Source of the DNA: JAEUMD01 sp044222395 | GTDB lineage: Bacteria > Pseudomonadota > Alphaproteobacteria > Rhizobiales > Hyphomicrobiaceae | Assembly: GCA_044222395.1 (NCBI GenBank) | Contig: JBGANK010000013.1 | Coordinates: forward strand, 10,125-74,124 | Direction of reading: 5' to 3' | Length of the DNA: 64,000 bases | Shown: in pieces, positions 43,969-50,886 of the stretch | How positions within the stretch are numbered: the stretch's first letter is position 1 | Layout: each line of letters opens with the position of its first letter | Notes under the pieces: model-generated | The model's database searches: none | What the model was told of the DNA's origin: nothing | What the model saw: only the letters and a program-made list of their open reading frames with translations | Program-made: the position numbers and the translations under genes

Positions 43969-44673
43969 TCACAGGCCGTAGTTGAGCCGTCGCGCCGCAT
44001 CCCGCATGCGCGCTGCCAATCGCACAGCCTCGCTTTCACCCAGACCCGCTTCCCGCAGGGCCTGGAATCCCTTCAATCCGTCGCGCATCAACGCGCGCGC
44101 TTCCGATCGCGTCAGTCCCACCCCTTGCGTAAGCCATCTCTCGAACGTGCGCGCGGTCGGCACGCCTTGCGCGAAGGGCCGCGACTTGAATGTCTGCACA
44201 CGCGCATCGGGCAGCATCGGGAACGTGACGACCGAAATCTCCCAAAGGTCGATTTTCTCCAAACGCCTCACGCCGCTCTTGGCGTCGCGCCTTGCGCGCA
44301 GTGCCTTGAAGCCGATTGACAGGCCGTCGAGCGCACCTGCTCTCATCAGCGACATCACCTCGCGCGCCTTCGACACGTCCGGCATCAGGCGTCCGCGTGC
44401 GTAGAGGCCCTTTGCATCCTCCGCGATCTCGTCCCACACGCCGATCGGCTGGCCCGGATCGTGCTGGAACAGCATTCGTATGCCGCGCGCGCCTCGAGAC
44501 TTGAGGCTTTCTGCGAATGCGCCGCGCACCACTATGTCGCGGCTCAAGTCCTCGCGCCCGAACAGGCTTGCATAGCCTTCGAACGTGCCATTCGCGCCGA
44601 TGCTCTTCAGGTCGAGCGCCATGAATTTCGCCTCCGCGCCTTCGAGCGCGCGCGCGTCGTCACGATCTGCCAT
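43969..44673 (-). CDS. GTA prohead protease, HK97 family (g4)
   Basis: A 234-aa protease. IGANGTFEGYASLFGREDLSRDIVVRGAF, the His in MLFQHDPGQPIGVW and the Ser in GALDGLSIGFKA form the assemblin-type site. It trims the capsid N-terminus during head maturation; cleavage of the portal's toxin-like tail is conceivable. ATG 44673 has GGAGAGG seven bases upstream; an in-frame TTG at 44679 does not. First gene after the cargo region. Confidence 0.93.
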   Translation of the reverse strand: MADRDDARALEGAEAKFMALDLKSIGANGTFEGYASLFGREDLSRDIVVRGAFAESLKSRGARGIRMLFQHDPGQPIGVWDEIAEDAKGLYARGRLMPDVSKAREVMSLMRAGALDGLSIGFKALRARRDAKSGVRRLEKIDLWEISVVTFPMLPDARVQTFKSRPFAQGVPTARTFERWLTQGVGLTRSEARALMRDGLKGFQALREAGLGESEAVRLAARMRDAARRLNYGL

Positions 44674-44695
44674 CGGCAAACCTCTCCATTATCCA

Positions 44696-44735
44696 GCTCT
44701 GTCAGAAAGGTCAGAGCATTGACGTGCTCTGTCAG
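44696..44735. repeat. Direct repeat and hairpin at the cargo edge
   Basis: GCTCTGTCAG occurs at 44696-44705 and 44726-44735. The first copy also pairs with CAGAGC (44712-44717) to make a six-bp stem with a ten-base loop. It lies between the portal fragment and the protease gene, marking the left edge of the rearranged region. It may be a terminator or a scar of recombination. Confidence 0.5.
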
Positions 44736-44736
44736 T

Positions 44737-44985
44737 TCAATGGGGTCGCGGATTCACTGCCTCTTCGGCGCCGCCACCCCTACCCGCGGCATCCGCCGTC
44801 GTGAAGCGCCCCAACTCGTCATGATAGGGATTGAACTTCGCTGCGTAATTGGACGTTCCCTGAGCCTCGCCGCCCTCCCCCTCCGCAAGCGCCCCATAGC
44901 CCGCCGCCGCGCGCTTCTCGTCCACCGACAGAAAGCTCGCCTTCTCCAGCCGTTCCCACAGCTGGTCACGCTCGGCCGACAGCCT
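44737..44985 (-). pseudogene. Portal C-terminal fragment with the pre-toxin linker, no tip
   Basis: Starting right after the stop of the second immunity-like gene, this stretch repeats the portal from LSAERDQLW onward: ERLEKASFLSVDEKRAAAGYG, then a Gly/Glu-rich spacer and KFNPYHDELGRFTTAD, closely matching portal residues 364-421. It then ends EEAVNPRPH and stops, without a tip domain. It has no start of its own within the homologous frame upstream of the immunity stop. I read it as a leftover portal 3' end, possibly the ancestral terminus displaced by toxin insertion. Confidence 0.8.
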
Positions 44986-45405
44986 CTATCCAGCACGATC
45001 GGTCCGCCACCACTGATAGCCGCGCTCCGAAAGAACTCGGAAGCCTTCCTCGACACCTTCGGCAGTTGCAAGAATAATTGGATAGCGATCCTTCAGCATA
45101 TCACCATTACGCAAAGTCCAGAGCTTCTCTTCAAGATCGTACCTGAAGACATCCTTGAGGCCGTCGATCACAGCCAGCCCCTCTTCATTTTGAAGAACCA
45201 CCTCGTCATGCGGATGAAATTGCTCCGTGCCCATTTCGATAAGACCCGCTTGCATGAGCTCGTGAAGCGCACTTTGCAGCTGTGCGACTTCTGACTCTTT
45301 GCCCATTGGCGTCGAAATTGTGTTCAACATTGCGATGACATTCTCGACCCGCAACTCTTCCAATTCCGATATCACACGCTGTCCAAATTCACCTAGGTTT
45401 GTCAT
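44986..45405 (-). CDS. Immunity-like protein 2 (paralogue of the 45754-46188 protein)
   Basis: A 139-aa cytoplasmic protein without signal or membrane segments. It aligns end to end with the protein at 45754-46188: RVISELEE against RILSELEE near the N-terminus, QLQSALHELMQAGLIEM against QFQSALRRLAERDLLRM in the middle, and RYPIILATAEG...GYQWWR against HYPMIVDTPAG...GYQWWR at the C-terminus. The family is unknown to me. It begins 10 bases after the orphan tip, the spacing seen in the intact pair. The 60 bases from 45061 are about 43% G+C by my count, well below the surrounding genes. Immunity is inferred from context. Confidence 0.72.
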   Translation of the reverse strand: MTNLGEFGQRVISELEELRVENVIAMLNTISTPMGKESEVAQLQSALHELMQAGLIEMGTEQFHPHDEVVLQNEEGLAVIDGLKDVFRYDLEEKLWTLRNGDMLKDRYPIILATAEGVEEGFRVLSERGYQWWRTDRAG

Positions 45406-45415
45406 TTTCGCCCCG

Positions 45416-45753
45416 TCACTTGTTCGGTATCGTCACGTGAGAGCCTTCTGGCTTCCCCGGCCCTGAGCGGCACCGATAGTATTGGCTGTTGTTGTGCTTT
45501 TGACTTGTTTCATCACGATACTTGCGACGAGGTCGTTCCATGATACGGACCTCTGCACCGGTGGACGGGTTGTGGTAGATTAGCCCCGCACCGCGCGCCC
45601 GAACTCGGCATACGCCTCGCGCGAATTGAATCCGAGCGGCAATCCGCCCCGTTCGATCACGAGCGGCCATGCGTGACGCTGATCGCGCTCGGCCGATAGC
45701 GCCTCGATCGCATCGAGGTCGGGGCACCACTCGTACCCGCCACGCCTCGACAA
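45416..45753 (-). pseudogene. Orphan toxin tip 2 fused to portal debris
   Basis: A mosaic read on the minus strand. 45679-45748 matches the portal (WCPDLDAIEALSAERDQ against portal LWPDLDAIEALSAERDQ). 45590-45678 continues in that frame as RHAWPLVIERGGLPLGFNS then REAYAEFGRAVRG and stops; it resembles the start of another toxin-type domain. 45416-45595, in a different frame, encodes a second copy of the portal tip: RGAGLIYHNPSTGAEVRIM, ERPRRKYRDETSQKH, ending TIPNK. Over the first 42 residues it shares 28 identities with tip 1. No complete gene can be built, so it is a broken or silent cassette. Confidence 0.78.
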
Positions 45754-46188
45754 TCAGCTGGTTTCACGCCACCAATGTTCGCGCCACCATTGATACCCCT
45801 TCGCTTCAAGTATCCTTTCTGCCAACTTAGCTCCTGCAGGCGTGTCGACGATCATTGGATAGTGCTCCCTCGTACCTCCTTTCGACGAACGACGATCAGC
45901 CCAGACCCCGGAGGACGGATCGAAGGTGAGGACTTCGCTAATCCTATCGACTTCGGCAAGCGAGTCTGCAATCGGCAATTCAACGAGGCGTCCGTGCGCG
46001 TCTCTCGCTGTCGACATGCGCAATAGATCGCGTTCAGCAAGTCGGCGAAGCGCCGATTGGAACTGCGAAAATGGATCAGAGCTTTGCATCCCGGGCATTA
46101 CGGTCACCGCCATCGTCTGCAATCCCTCCTCTCCGGCCTCCTCCAACTCTGAAAGAATGCGCATCTCCAGTTCCGTCAATCCTTCCAC
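45754..46188 (-). CDS. Immunity-like protein 1, directly behind the portal-toxin gene
   Basis: A 144-aa cytoplasmic protein, mostly helical at the N-terminus (GLTELEMRILSELEEAGEEG), ending with GYQWWREHWWRETS, rich in Trp and charged residues. It starts at GTG 46188, whose AGGAG ribosome site overlaps the stop codon of the portal-toxin gene, so its translation should follow that of the toxin. It has a full-length paralogue at 44986-45405. I recognise no named family. The position directly after a toxin-like tip, the small size and the duplication together with the tip support an immunity role. Confidence 0.75.
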   Translation of the reverse strand: MEGLTELEMRILSELEEAGEEGLQTMAVTVMPGMQSSDPFSQFQSALRRLAERDLLRMSTARDAHGRLVELPIADSLAEVDRISEVLTFDPSSGVWADRRSSKGGTREHYPMIVDTPAGAKLAERILEAKGYQWWREHWWRETS

Positions 46189-46196
46189 GGCCGTTA

Positions 46197-46201
46197 CTCC
46201 T
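46197..46201 (-). promoter_or_regulatory. Ribosome binding site linking toxin stop to immunity start
   Basis: AGGAG on the minus strand overlaps the TAG stop (46200-46202) of the portal-toxin gene and lies eight bases before GTG 46188. This couples immunity-like protein production to that of the toxin-bearing portal. Confidence 0.7.
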
Positions 46202-48035
46202 ATCGCTTATTCGGGATCGTGATCGCTTCACCCCAAGATCGACCATATGGCATGTAGCGATAGTAGTAATCGTTGAAGTGCTTTTGGCGCGTTTCATTCC
46301 TATATGATCGCTGCGGCCGATCCATAATCCTCACCTGATCACCCGTTGCTGGATTCTCATAAATCATGCCCGCTCCGCGCGCCGGACCATGCAAGACATA
46401 CCCCCGATCATATAGTTCCTTCGTCAAGCGGTTCACACCCCAGCTCGGATTTGAACCAGGGATCGCATCACGCAGGATAATCCCTAACCGTGCCTCGGCA
46501 GCGCGTGCCACAGCCTCCCAATGCGCCGTCTCTGCTTCAATCGTTTCGGTGAGGCTTTGTGGGGCACGCCAAATTGGATCCAACTCTCTAAGCTGCCGCA
46601 CAGCGCCTTGCGCACGGATGTACGCCTGGTCCAATCGGATCTGCTGCGCGATCGACGCTCCTGGATAGGCTCGGCGGCGCGAAACGTCGTGAAGCAGCCC
46701 ATCGTCGTCACTTCGACTCGAGCTACTGCTCGCCCCCTCTCCATTCCCGCCGTTCGAAGCGCCCTCCCCATCCGCCGTCGGGAAGCGCCCGAGCTCGTCG
46801 TGATGGGGATTGAACTTCGCAGCAAACTTGCCTTCGCCGCCCTCCCCGCCGGCCATTGGCCCATAGCCTGCCGCCGCGCGCTTCTCGTCCACCGACAGAA
46901 AGCTCGCCTTCTCCAGCCGCGCCCACAGTTGGTCACGCTCGGCCGACAATGCCTCGATCGCGTCGAGATCGGGCCACAGCTCCAGCCCGCCACCCCATGC
47001 CGGCGCCAGCCACATCGACATCGCCTTGGCGGTGCGGTTGACGAGCGGCAGCACCGTCTGGCGCCAGAACGAGCGCGAGGCCTCCTGGTAGTTCGAATAG
47101 GTGTTGTCGCCGGGGATCCCTAACAGCATCGGCGGCACGCCCAAGGCCAGTGCGATCTCGCGCGCCGCGGCGTTCTTCGCCTCGACGAAATCCATGTCCT
47201 TCGGGCTGAGGCTCAACTGCTTCCAGTCGAGCCCGCCTTCCAAGAGCATCGGCCGTCCCGCCTGGCGCGCGCCCTGGAAGCCCAGCTCCAACTCTTCCTT
47301 CAAGCGCTGGAACTGCTCCTCGGTGAGCTGGCCGTCGCGCGCCGCATAGACGAGCGCACCAGAGGGCCGCGCCGAGTTGTCGAGCAGTGCCTTGTTCCAC
47401 TTGGCCGCCTGGTTGTGGATGTCGATGGCGCTAGCCGCCGCCTCGATCGGACTCATGCCGTAGTAGTCGTTGGCCGGATGGAAGAGCCGCACATGCAGCA
47501 CCGAGCGCACGCCTTCGGCGGCATCACCGTGCAGGCGGATCGAGCGGCCGCTGACCGTATATTCGTATCCCTCGGGCCAGCCGTCGGCGCCCGGGATCAC
47601 CTTGATCCGATCGGGCCGCAGCGCGTGCAATTCGCGCAAGCTTCCATCGACGCCGACCGCCTCGACATAGGCGTTGCCCGACACCAGCAGGTACCCATAC
47701 CAGCTCTCGAAGAAGTCGGCGCTGGTGTGATCGAGGCTCGGATGCGCCATGAGATCGAGGAAGGGGTGGCTTTCAATCTCGTAGGGGCCTTCGTAGAGCA
47801 ACAGCGGTATCGATGCGGCCGCTTCGGCCACCATGCGCACCGAGCGGTAGACGATCGCGTTCTGCATGAAGCCTTCGCGCGCGAAGCTGGCGTAGTCGCG
47901 CGGTGTCCATACGGGCTGGCCCAACTGCTCGAGGGCCACGAGGCGATGTGCCTTGCTCGCCTTCGTTGCCAGATCGGGCGTCCGGCCCGTCCGCCACGGC
48001 AACAGCCGATTGAGCGCGTCCGTCATGCGCGGCAT
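46200..48035 (-). CDS. GTA portal protein (g3) with C-terminal toxin-like extension
   Basis: 611 aa where GTA portals are about 395-400. Residues 1-395 are the portal: LNRLLPWRTG, FMQNAIVYRSVRMVAEAAASIPLL, GNAYVE, ALGVPPMLLGIPGDNTYSNYQEA, SFLSVDEKRAAAGYGP. Residues 396-450 are a Gly/Ser-rich linker with KFNPHHDELGRF (407-418), a motif I associate with joints before C-terminal toxin modules. Residues 450-530 are helical. Residues 530-611 form a compact tip: RGYVLHGPARGAGMIYENP, VRIMDRPQRSYRNETRQKH, YYYRY, ending TIPNKR; invariant R, K, H and Y would suit a small RNase, but the fold is unidentified. The last 120 bases are about 48% G+C against about 67% in a portal-core sample. The start ATG 48035 has AGGA five bases upstream. 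Confidence 0.88.
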   Translation of the reverse strand: MPRMTDALNRLLPWRTGRTPDLATKASKAHRLVALEQLGQPVWTPRDYASFAREGFMQNAIVYRSVRMVAEAAASIPLLLYEGPYEIESHPFLDLMAHPSLDHTSADFFESWYGYLLVSGNAYVEAVGVDGSLRELHALRPDRIKVIPGADGWPEGYEYTVSGRSIRLHGDAAEGVRSVLHVRLFHPANDYYGMSPIEAAASAIDIHNQAAKWNKALLDNSARPSGALVYAARDGQLTEEQFQRLKEELELGFQGARQAGRPMLLEGGLDWKQLSLSPKDMDFVEAKNAAAREIALALGVPPMLLGIPGDNTYSNYQEASRSFWRQTVLPLVNRTAKAMSMWLAPAWGGGLELWPDLDAIEALSAERDQLWARLEKASFLSVDEKRAAAGYGPMAGGEGGEGKFAAKFNPHHDELGRFPTADGEGASNGGNGEGASSSSSRSDDDGLLHDVSRRRAYPGASIAQQIRLDQAYIRAQGAVRQLRELDPIWRAPQSLTETIEAETAHWEAVARAAEARLGIILRDAIPGSNPSWGVNRLTKELYDRGYVLHGPARGAGMIYENPATGDQVRIMDRPQRSYRNETRQKHFNDYYYRYMPYGRSWGEAITIPNKR

Positions 48036-48129
48036 GCTTCCTCATCCTCGTCGTTGGCGAAATGAATTGGGCGCCGCGTGCTGGTACGGGCGCCCTGTCG
48101 TCTTGTGTCGGTATCGCTGCTGTCCCCAC

Positions 48130-49527
48130 TCAGAGACGGCGGATCCACGGTATTGGTGGCGGTCGCGGCGGCTCGGGTGGATCGATCAACAGATCGGTCA
48201 CCGCCCACACCAATGCATCGAGGCGGTCGGGGCTGCGTCCGCCGACGCGGCCGTCGGTGCCGAACGCGCACATCTGGTCTTCAAGCTCGTCAAAGCGGCC
48301 CGCATGAACGACGCGCCCCTCCGCGTAGAGCGCTGCCACCGGCTCGGCGCGCAGCCACTTGCCACGCGTTGCCCGCACGGTCCGCACCGGCATCGCGCGA
48401 TCGATCTGCTTCAGCACTGCGACGACGAGATCGCCGCCCTGGTTGACTTCGGCAACGACGCGATCAGCCTTGTGGTCGGCGTAGGCCGCGCGGATCGCCC
48501 GGGCCCACACATTGGGCTCGCGACCCTGCAGCGTGCGGTCGTCGATCACGTAGACGCGGCCGTCGTCACCGAGGCCGGCGACGACGATGCCGCAGGCGTC
48601 GGATTCCGCCGTCGCCGTCACCGGCGGGTCGACCGCCACCACGACCGTCTTCAGCGCGGGCGGGACTTGTATGCGCTGCTCATCGACCCAGTCTCGGCGC
48701 CACAAGCCACCTCTGAAATCCTCGACAATCTCGCCGAGCAACTCCTGGCGGCCGAGCACTGTGCCCGCATAGCGGCGCTGCATCTCCGCCACGAAGGACG
48801 GCGCCAAGTTGTCGGCGTTGTCCGCTGTCGCGGCCCGCGTCAGCACCGTCGCCGAGTCCGACATGATGGCCTTCAGCAGCGGCATGGGACGCGGTGTCGT
48901 CGTCACCACCCCCTGCGGCGCGCTGCCCAGCCGCAATGCGAACTGCAGCATGTCCCAAGTCGCTTCGGCATTGCGCCACTTGCAAAGCTCGTCACACCAG
49001 GCGGCCGCGAACTGGGGTCCGCGCAGGCCGTCAGGATTCTCCGCGGAGAATATCTCGGCCACCGTTCCATTGGGCCAGATGAGCTGACCCTTGGAAATCT
49101 CGAAGCGCGGGCGTTCGTCGTCGCCATGTATGGCGAGCAATCCCGATACGCCCTCGATCATAACCTTGCGAACATCGGCGATCGTCTCACCGACGAGTGC
49201 GATGCGTCTGGCCGGCCGATCGGCAATCGGCTCAATTCCCAGCGCCTGGGCACGCACCCATTCGGCCCCGGCGCGCGTCTTGCCAGCGCCACGACCTCCC
49301 AAGATCAGCCAGACGCGCCACGTCCGTTTCCCGTCGTCGCACACCGGCGGAAGCTGATCGTCGCGTGCCCAGACCTGCCAGTCGGCAAGCAAGAAGGCGA
49401 GATCTTCTTCTGAAAGGTCGGCGATCAGCCGTTGTAGCTCATCGGCGCTTGAGCAGGCGCTCAATGCGGCCCGCAAGCTCCTGGCGGCGGCGCTCCGGGT
49501 CGACACTTGCCTGGCGCCGCTTTCCAT
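48130..49527 (-). CDS. GTA terminase large subunit (g2)
   Basis: A 465-aa DNA-packaging ATPase/nuclease. Walker A GGRGAGKT at 77-84; Walker B region RRIALVGETIADVRKVMIEG to FEISKGQLIWPNG; nuclease acidic residues in VVVAVDPPVTATAESDACGIVVAG. It drives headful packaging of host DNA into GTA particles. The first ~30 codons overlap the end of terS by 89 bases; a later GTG (49506) is a possible start. Intact, which supports a working cluster. Confidence 0.94.
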   Translation of the reverse strand: MESGARQVSTRSAAARSLRAALSACSSADELQRLIADLSEEDLAFLLADWQVWARDDQLPPVCDDGKRTWRVWLILGGRGAGKTRAGAEWVRAQALGIEPIADRPARRIALVGETIADVRKVMIEGVSGLLAIHGDDERPRFEISKGQLIWPNGTVAEIFSAENPDGLRGPQFAAAWCDELCKWRNAEATWDMLQFALRLGSAPQGVVTTTPRPMPLLKAIMSDSATVLTRAATADNADNLAPSFVAEMQRRYAGTVLGRQELLGEIVEDFRGGLWRRDWVDEQRIQVPPALKTVVVAVDPPVTATAESDACGIVVAGLGDDGRVYVIDDRTLQGREPNVWARAIRAAYADHKADRVVAEVNQGGDLVVAVLKQIDRAMPVRTVRATRGKWLRAEPVAALYAEGRVVHAGRFDELEDQMCAFGTDGRVGGRSPDRLDALVWAVTDLLIDPPEPPRPPPIPWIRRL

Positions 49528-50020
49528 CCTTGCGTCTCTTGCTCGCGGTTATCTTGCCTTCGACGTCGGACAGTTTCTCGAGGCTGCGAATGAGCGTATT
49601 GAGCGCGCGTGTCGTGCGCTCGCTGTCGGCTGGCGTGGCGTCGCCACCTACGGCGATGCGTTTCTCGATGGCGGTCAATTTCGTATCCATGGCGTCAAAC
49701 AGTCGTTCGACCATTGCCTTGCGGGCTGCTGCCGGGTCCTGGTCGGCAACTGCATGTCCCGACCGGGTCGGCTTGGAACTGTTCGTGGTGTGTTGCTCAC
49801 CATCCCGGCGGGCGCTTTCGGCGTGTCCGCGTTCATCTGCAACGGGCTTGTGCGCTCGGCTCTTCTTGCTGGTGCTTCGCGGAGGCCATCGCTCACGCCG
49901 CGCGTGCCCGACGATCTTCTGGCTCGAAACTCCGAACCGCGCGGCGATCTGGCTGATCGGCTCATCGCCGAGCTGCCAAAGCTTTGCGATCTCGGCCCAT
50001 GCCGCTTTAGGGAGTGACAT
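49439..50020 (-). CDS. GTA terminase small subunit (g1)
   Basis: A 193-aa protein. The N-terminal helix-turn-helix (LPKAAWAEIAKLWQLGDEPISQIAARFGVSSQKIVGHARRERWPPR) is the DNA-recognition part; a charged disordered linker follows, then a helical segment (ARKAMVERLFDAMDTKLTAIEKRIA...ERTTRALNTLIRSLEKLSDVEGKI) for oligomerisation and TerL binding. This is the organisation of GTA small terminases. Start ATG 50020: GGAG lies five bases upstream; ATG 50047 does not. First gene of the operon. Confidence 0.88.
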   Translation of the reverse strand: MSLPKAAWAEIAKLWQLGDEPISQIAARFGVSSQKIVGHARRERWPPRSTSKKSRAHKPVADERGHAESARRDGEQHTTNSSKPTRSGHAVADQDPAAARKAMVERLFDAMDTKLTAIEKRIAVGGDATPADSERTTRALNTLIRSLEKLSDVEGKITASKRRKDGKRRQASVDPERRRQELAGRIERLLKRR

Positions 50021-50045
50021 GCCGCTCCGGATGCAATTCTGGAAC

Positions 50046-50078
50046 AAAAAAACGCCAGAAACGACCGCCCTAGGCGCC
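50046..50078 (-). promoter_or_regulatory. Possible attenuator in the GTA 5' leader
   Basis: On the minus strand GGCGCC pairs imperfectly with GGCG(T) across a ~16-base loop, followed by seven Ts (50046-50052), between the likely transcription start and the terS ATG. The stem is weak, so an attenuator is only a possibility. Confidence 0.35.
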
Positions 50079-50099
50079 CATCTCTCGCGTTATACACAA

Positions 50100-50128
50100 A
50101 CTGTATCGGACCAGCGTCGCGGTGTCAA
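50100..50128 (-). promoter_or_regulatory. Sigma70-like promoter of the GTA operon
   Basis: Minus strand TTGACA (50123-50128), a 17-base spacer, then TACAGT (50100-50105). Transcription would start near 50093 and give a ~73-base leader before terS ATG 50020. Good box match and ideal spacing in an AT-rich intergenic stretch. Confidence 0.65.
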
Positions 50129-50151
50129 CAGTATTATTCTGCGGTTGGGTA

Positions 50152-50181
50152 GTTTTTATTCGACGTCTCGCCGTTTTTATT
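50152..50181 (-). repeat. Phased direct repeats upstream of the GTA promoter
   Basis: AATAAAAAC on the minus strand occurs twice (50152-50160 and 50173-50181), 21 bases apart, about two helical turns, 24 bases upstream of the -35 box. This is a suitable place for an activator dimer pair. Confidence 0.5.
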
Positions 50182-50256
50182 TATTGAATACTTTACCTGA
50201 GAACCGAACATCATCGCATATCCTTGAAGCGAGGGGATAACACCACCGCCAATTCG

Positions 50257-50721
50257 TCACTCATCGCCGAAATCGCCGATGATGAACCGATGGTATGCCG
50301 TATTCGCTGCCTTCTTTTCGCTGACGGCCCAGTCCCTTATCGAAATCCCGGCCTGATGCACCGTCTCGGGCGTTCCTGATACCAGGGGATGCCACCACGC
50401 CAGATCCCGACCTTCGGCCAGCCGGCGATAGGCGCAGCTTCGCGGCAGCCAAGCCAACTGGCGCACGCGCGGCAGGTCGATGCGCAGGCAATCGGGCATC
50501 CTGTCGTGCCGGTTTGCGTAGTCCGTGCAACGACATGCGCCGATATTCAAAAGCGAGCAGGCAAGTCGTGTCAGGTGCACTTCGCCGTCGTCCTCGTCCT
50601 CCAACTTGATGAGACAGCATCGGGCGCAGCCGTCACAGAGACTTTCCCACTCATCGGGGCTCATCTCATCAAGCCGCTTTTTCCGCCAGAATTGTGCGTC
50701 CGGTTCACTGTTGTTGTTCAA
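50257..50721 (-). CDS. YcgN-type cysteine cluster protein (UPF0260)
   Basis: A 154-aa protein. FWRKKRLDEMSPDEWESLCDGCARCCLIKLEDEDDGEVHLTRLACSLL and CRCTDYANRHDRMPDCLRI, LAWLPRSCAYRRLAEGRDL are the YcgN/YkgJ pattern with eight or more cysteines likely to bind zinc or an Fe-S cluster. Function unknown. The start is TTG 50721, with AGAGGA upstream; family members begin shortly before the FW residues, so a later ATG (50664) would cut off conserved sequence. It lies upstream of the GTA promoter. Confidence 0.87.
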   Translation of the reverse strand: MNNNSEPDAQFWRKKRLDEMSPDEWESLCDGCARCCLIKLEDEDDGEVHLTRLACSLLNIGACRCTDYANRHDRMPDCLRIDLPRVRQLAWLPRSCAYRRLAEGRDLAWWHPLVSGTPETVHQAGISIRDWAVSEKKAANTAYHRFIIGDFGDE

Positions 50722-50886
50722 GTTGTCCTCTCGCGATCGTTCGCGCCTGCGGTATAAATAACCACATTCGTCGCCTCATTTGAGTCGCAAGTGCCAAGCT
50801 TGCAGCCGGGCGGCCGGATCAGCGCTGCCGCGCGGAAGCTGTGACTGCGCCGGTTTGAGGCGGGTTGCGGGCTTTGTCGAAGCGCC

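Larger units (their letters stand above)
31944..50020 (-). mobile_element. Gene transfer agent (GTA) structural gene cluster
   Basis: Eighteen kilobases of co-directional minus-strand genes in the order of the Rhodobacter capsulatus GTA: terS, terL, portal, protease, capsid, g6-g10, g10.1, tape measure, g12, g13, NlpC/P60 peptidase, TIM-barrel tail protein. Many starts overlap the previous stop (ATGA or TGATG). There is no integrase, repressor, replication gene or attachment site, and the very short tape measure (197 aa) and g10.1 gene are GTA traits; hence a domesticated particle, not a prophage. Unusual features are the toxin-immunity-like cargo after the portal, an extra 65-aa gene after g7 and a lysin-membrane fusion at the end. 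Confidence 0.92.

Noticed and set aside
44737..44925. The portal-like fragment as an independent small gene
   Set aside because: Its sequence repeats portal residues and begins in the middle of a portal helix; an ATG-less homologous frame extends upstream to the immunity stop, so it reads as a remnant.
31944..50020. An integrated prophage
   Set aside because: No integrase, repressor, replication genes or attachment repeats; gene order and tiny tape measure match GTAs.
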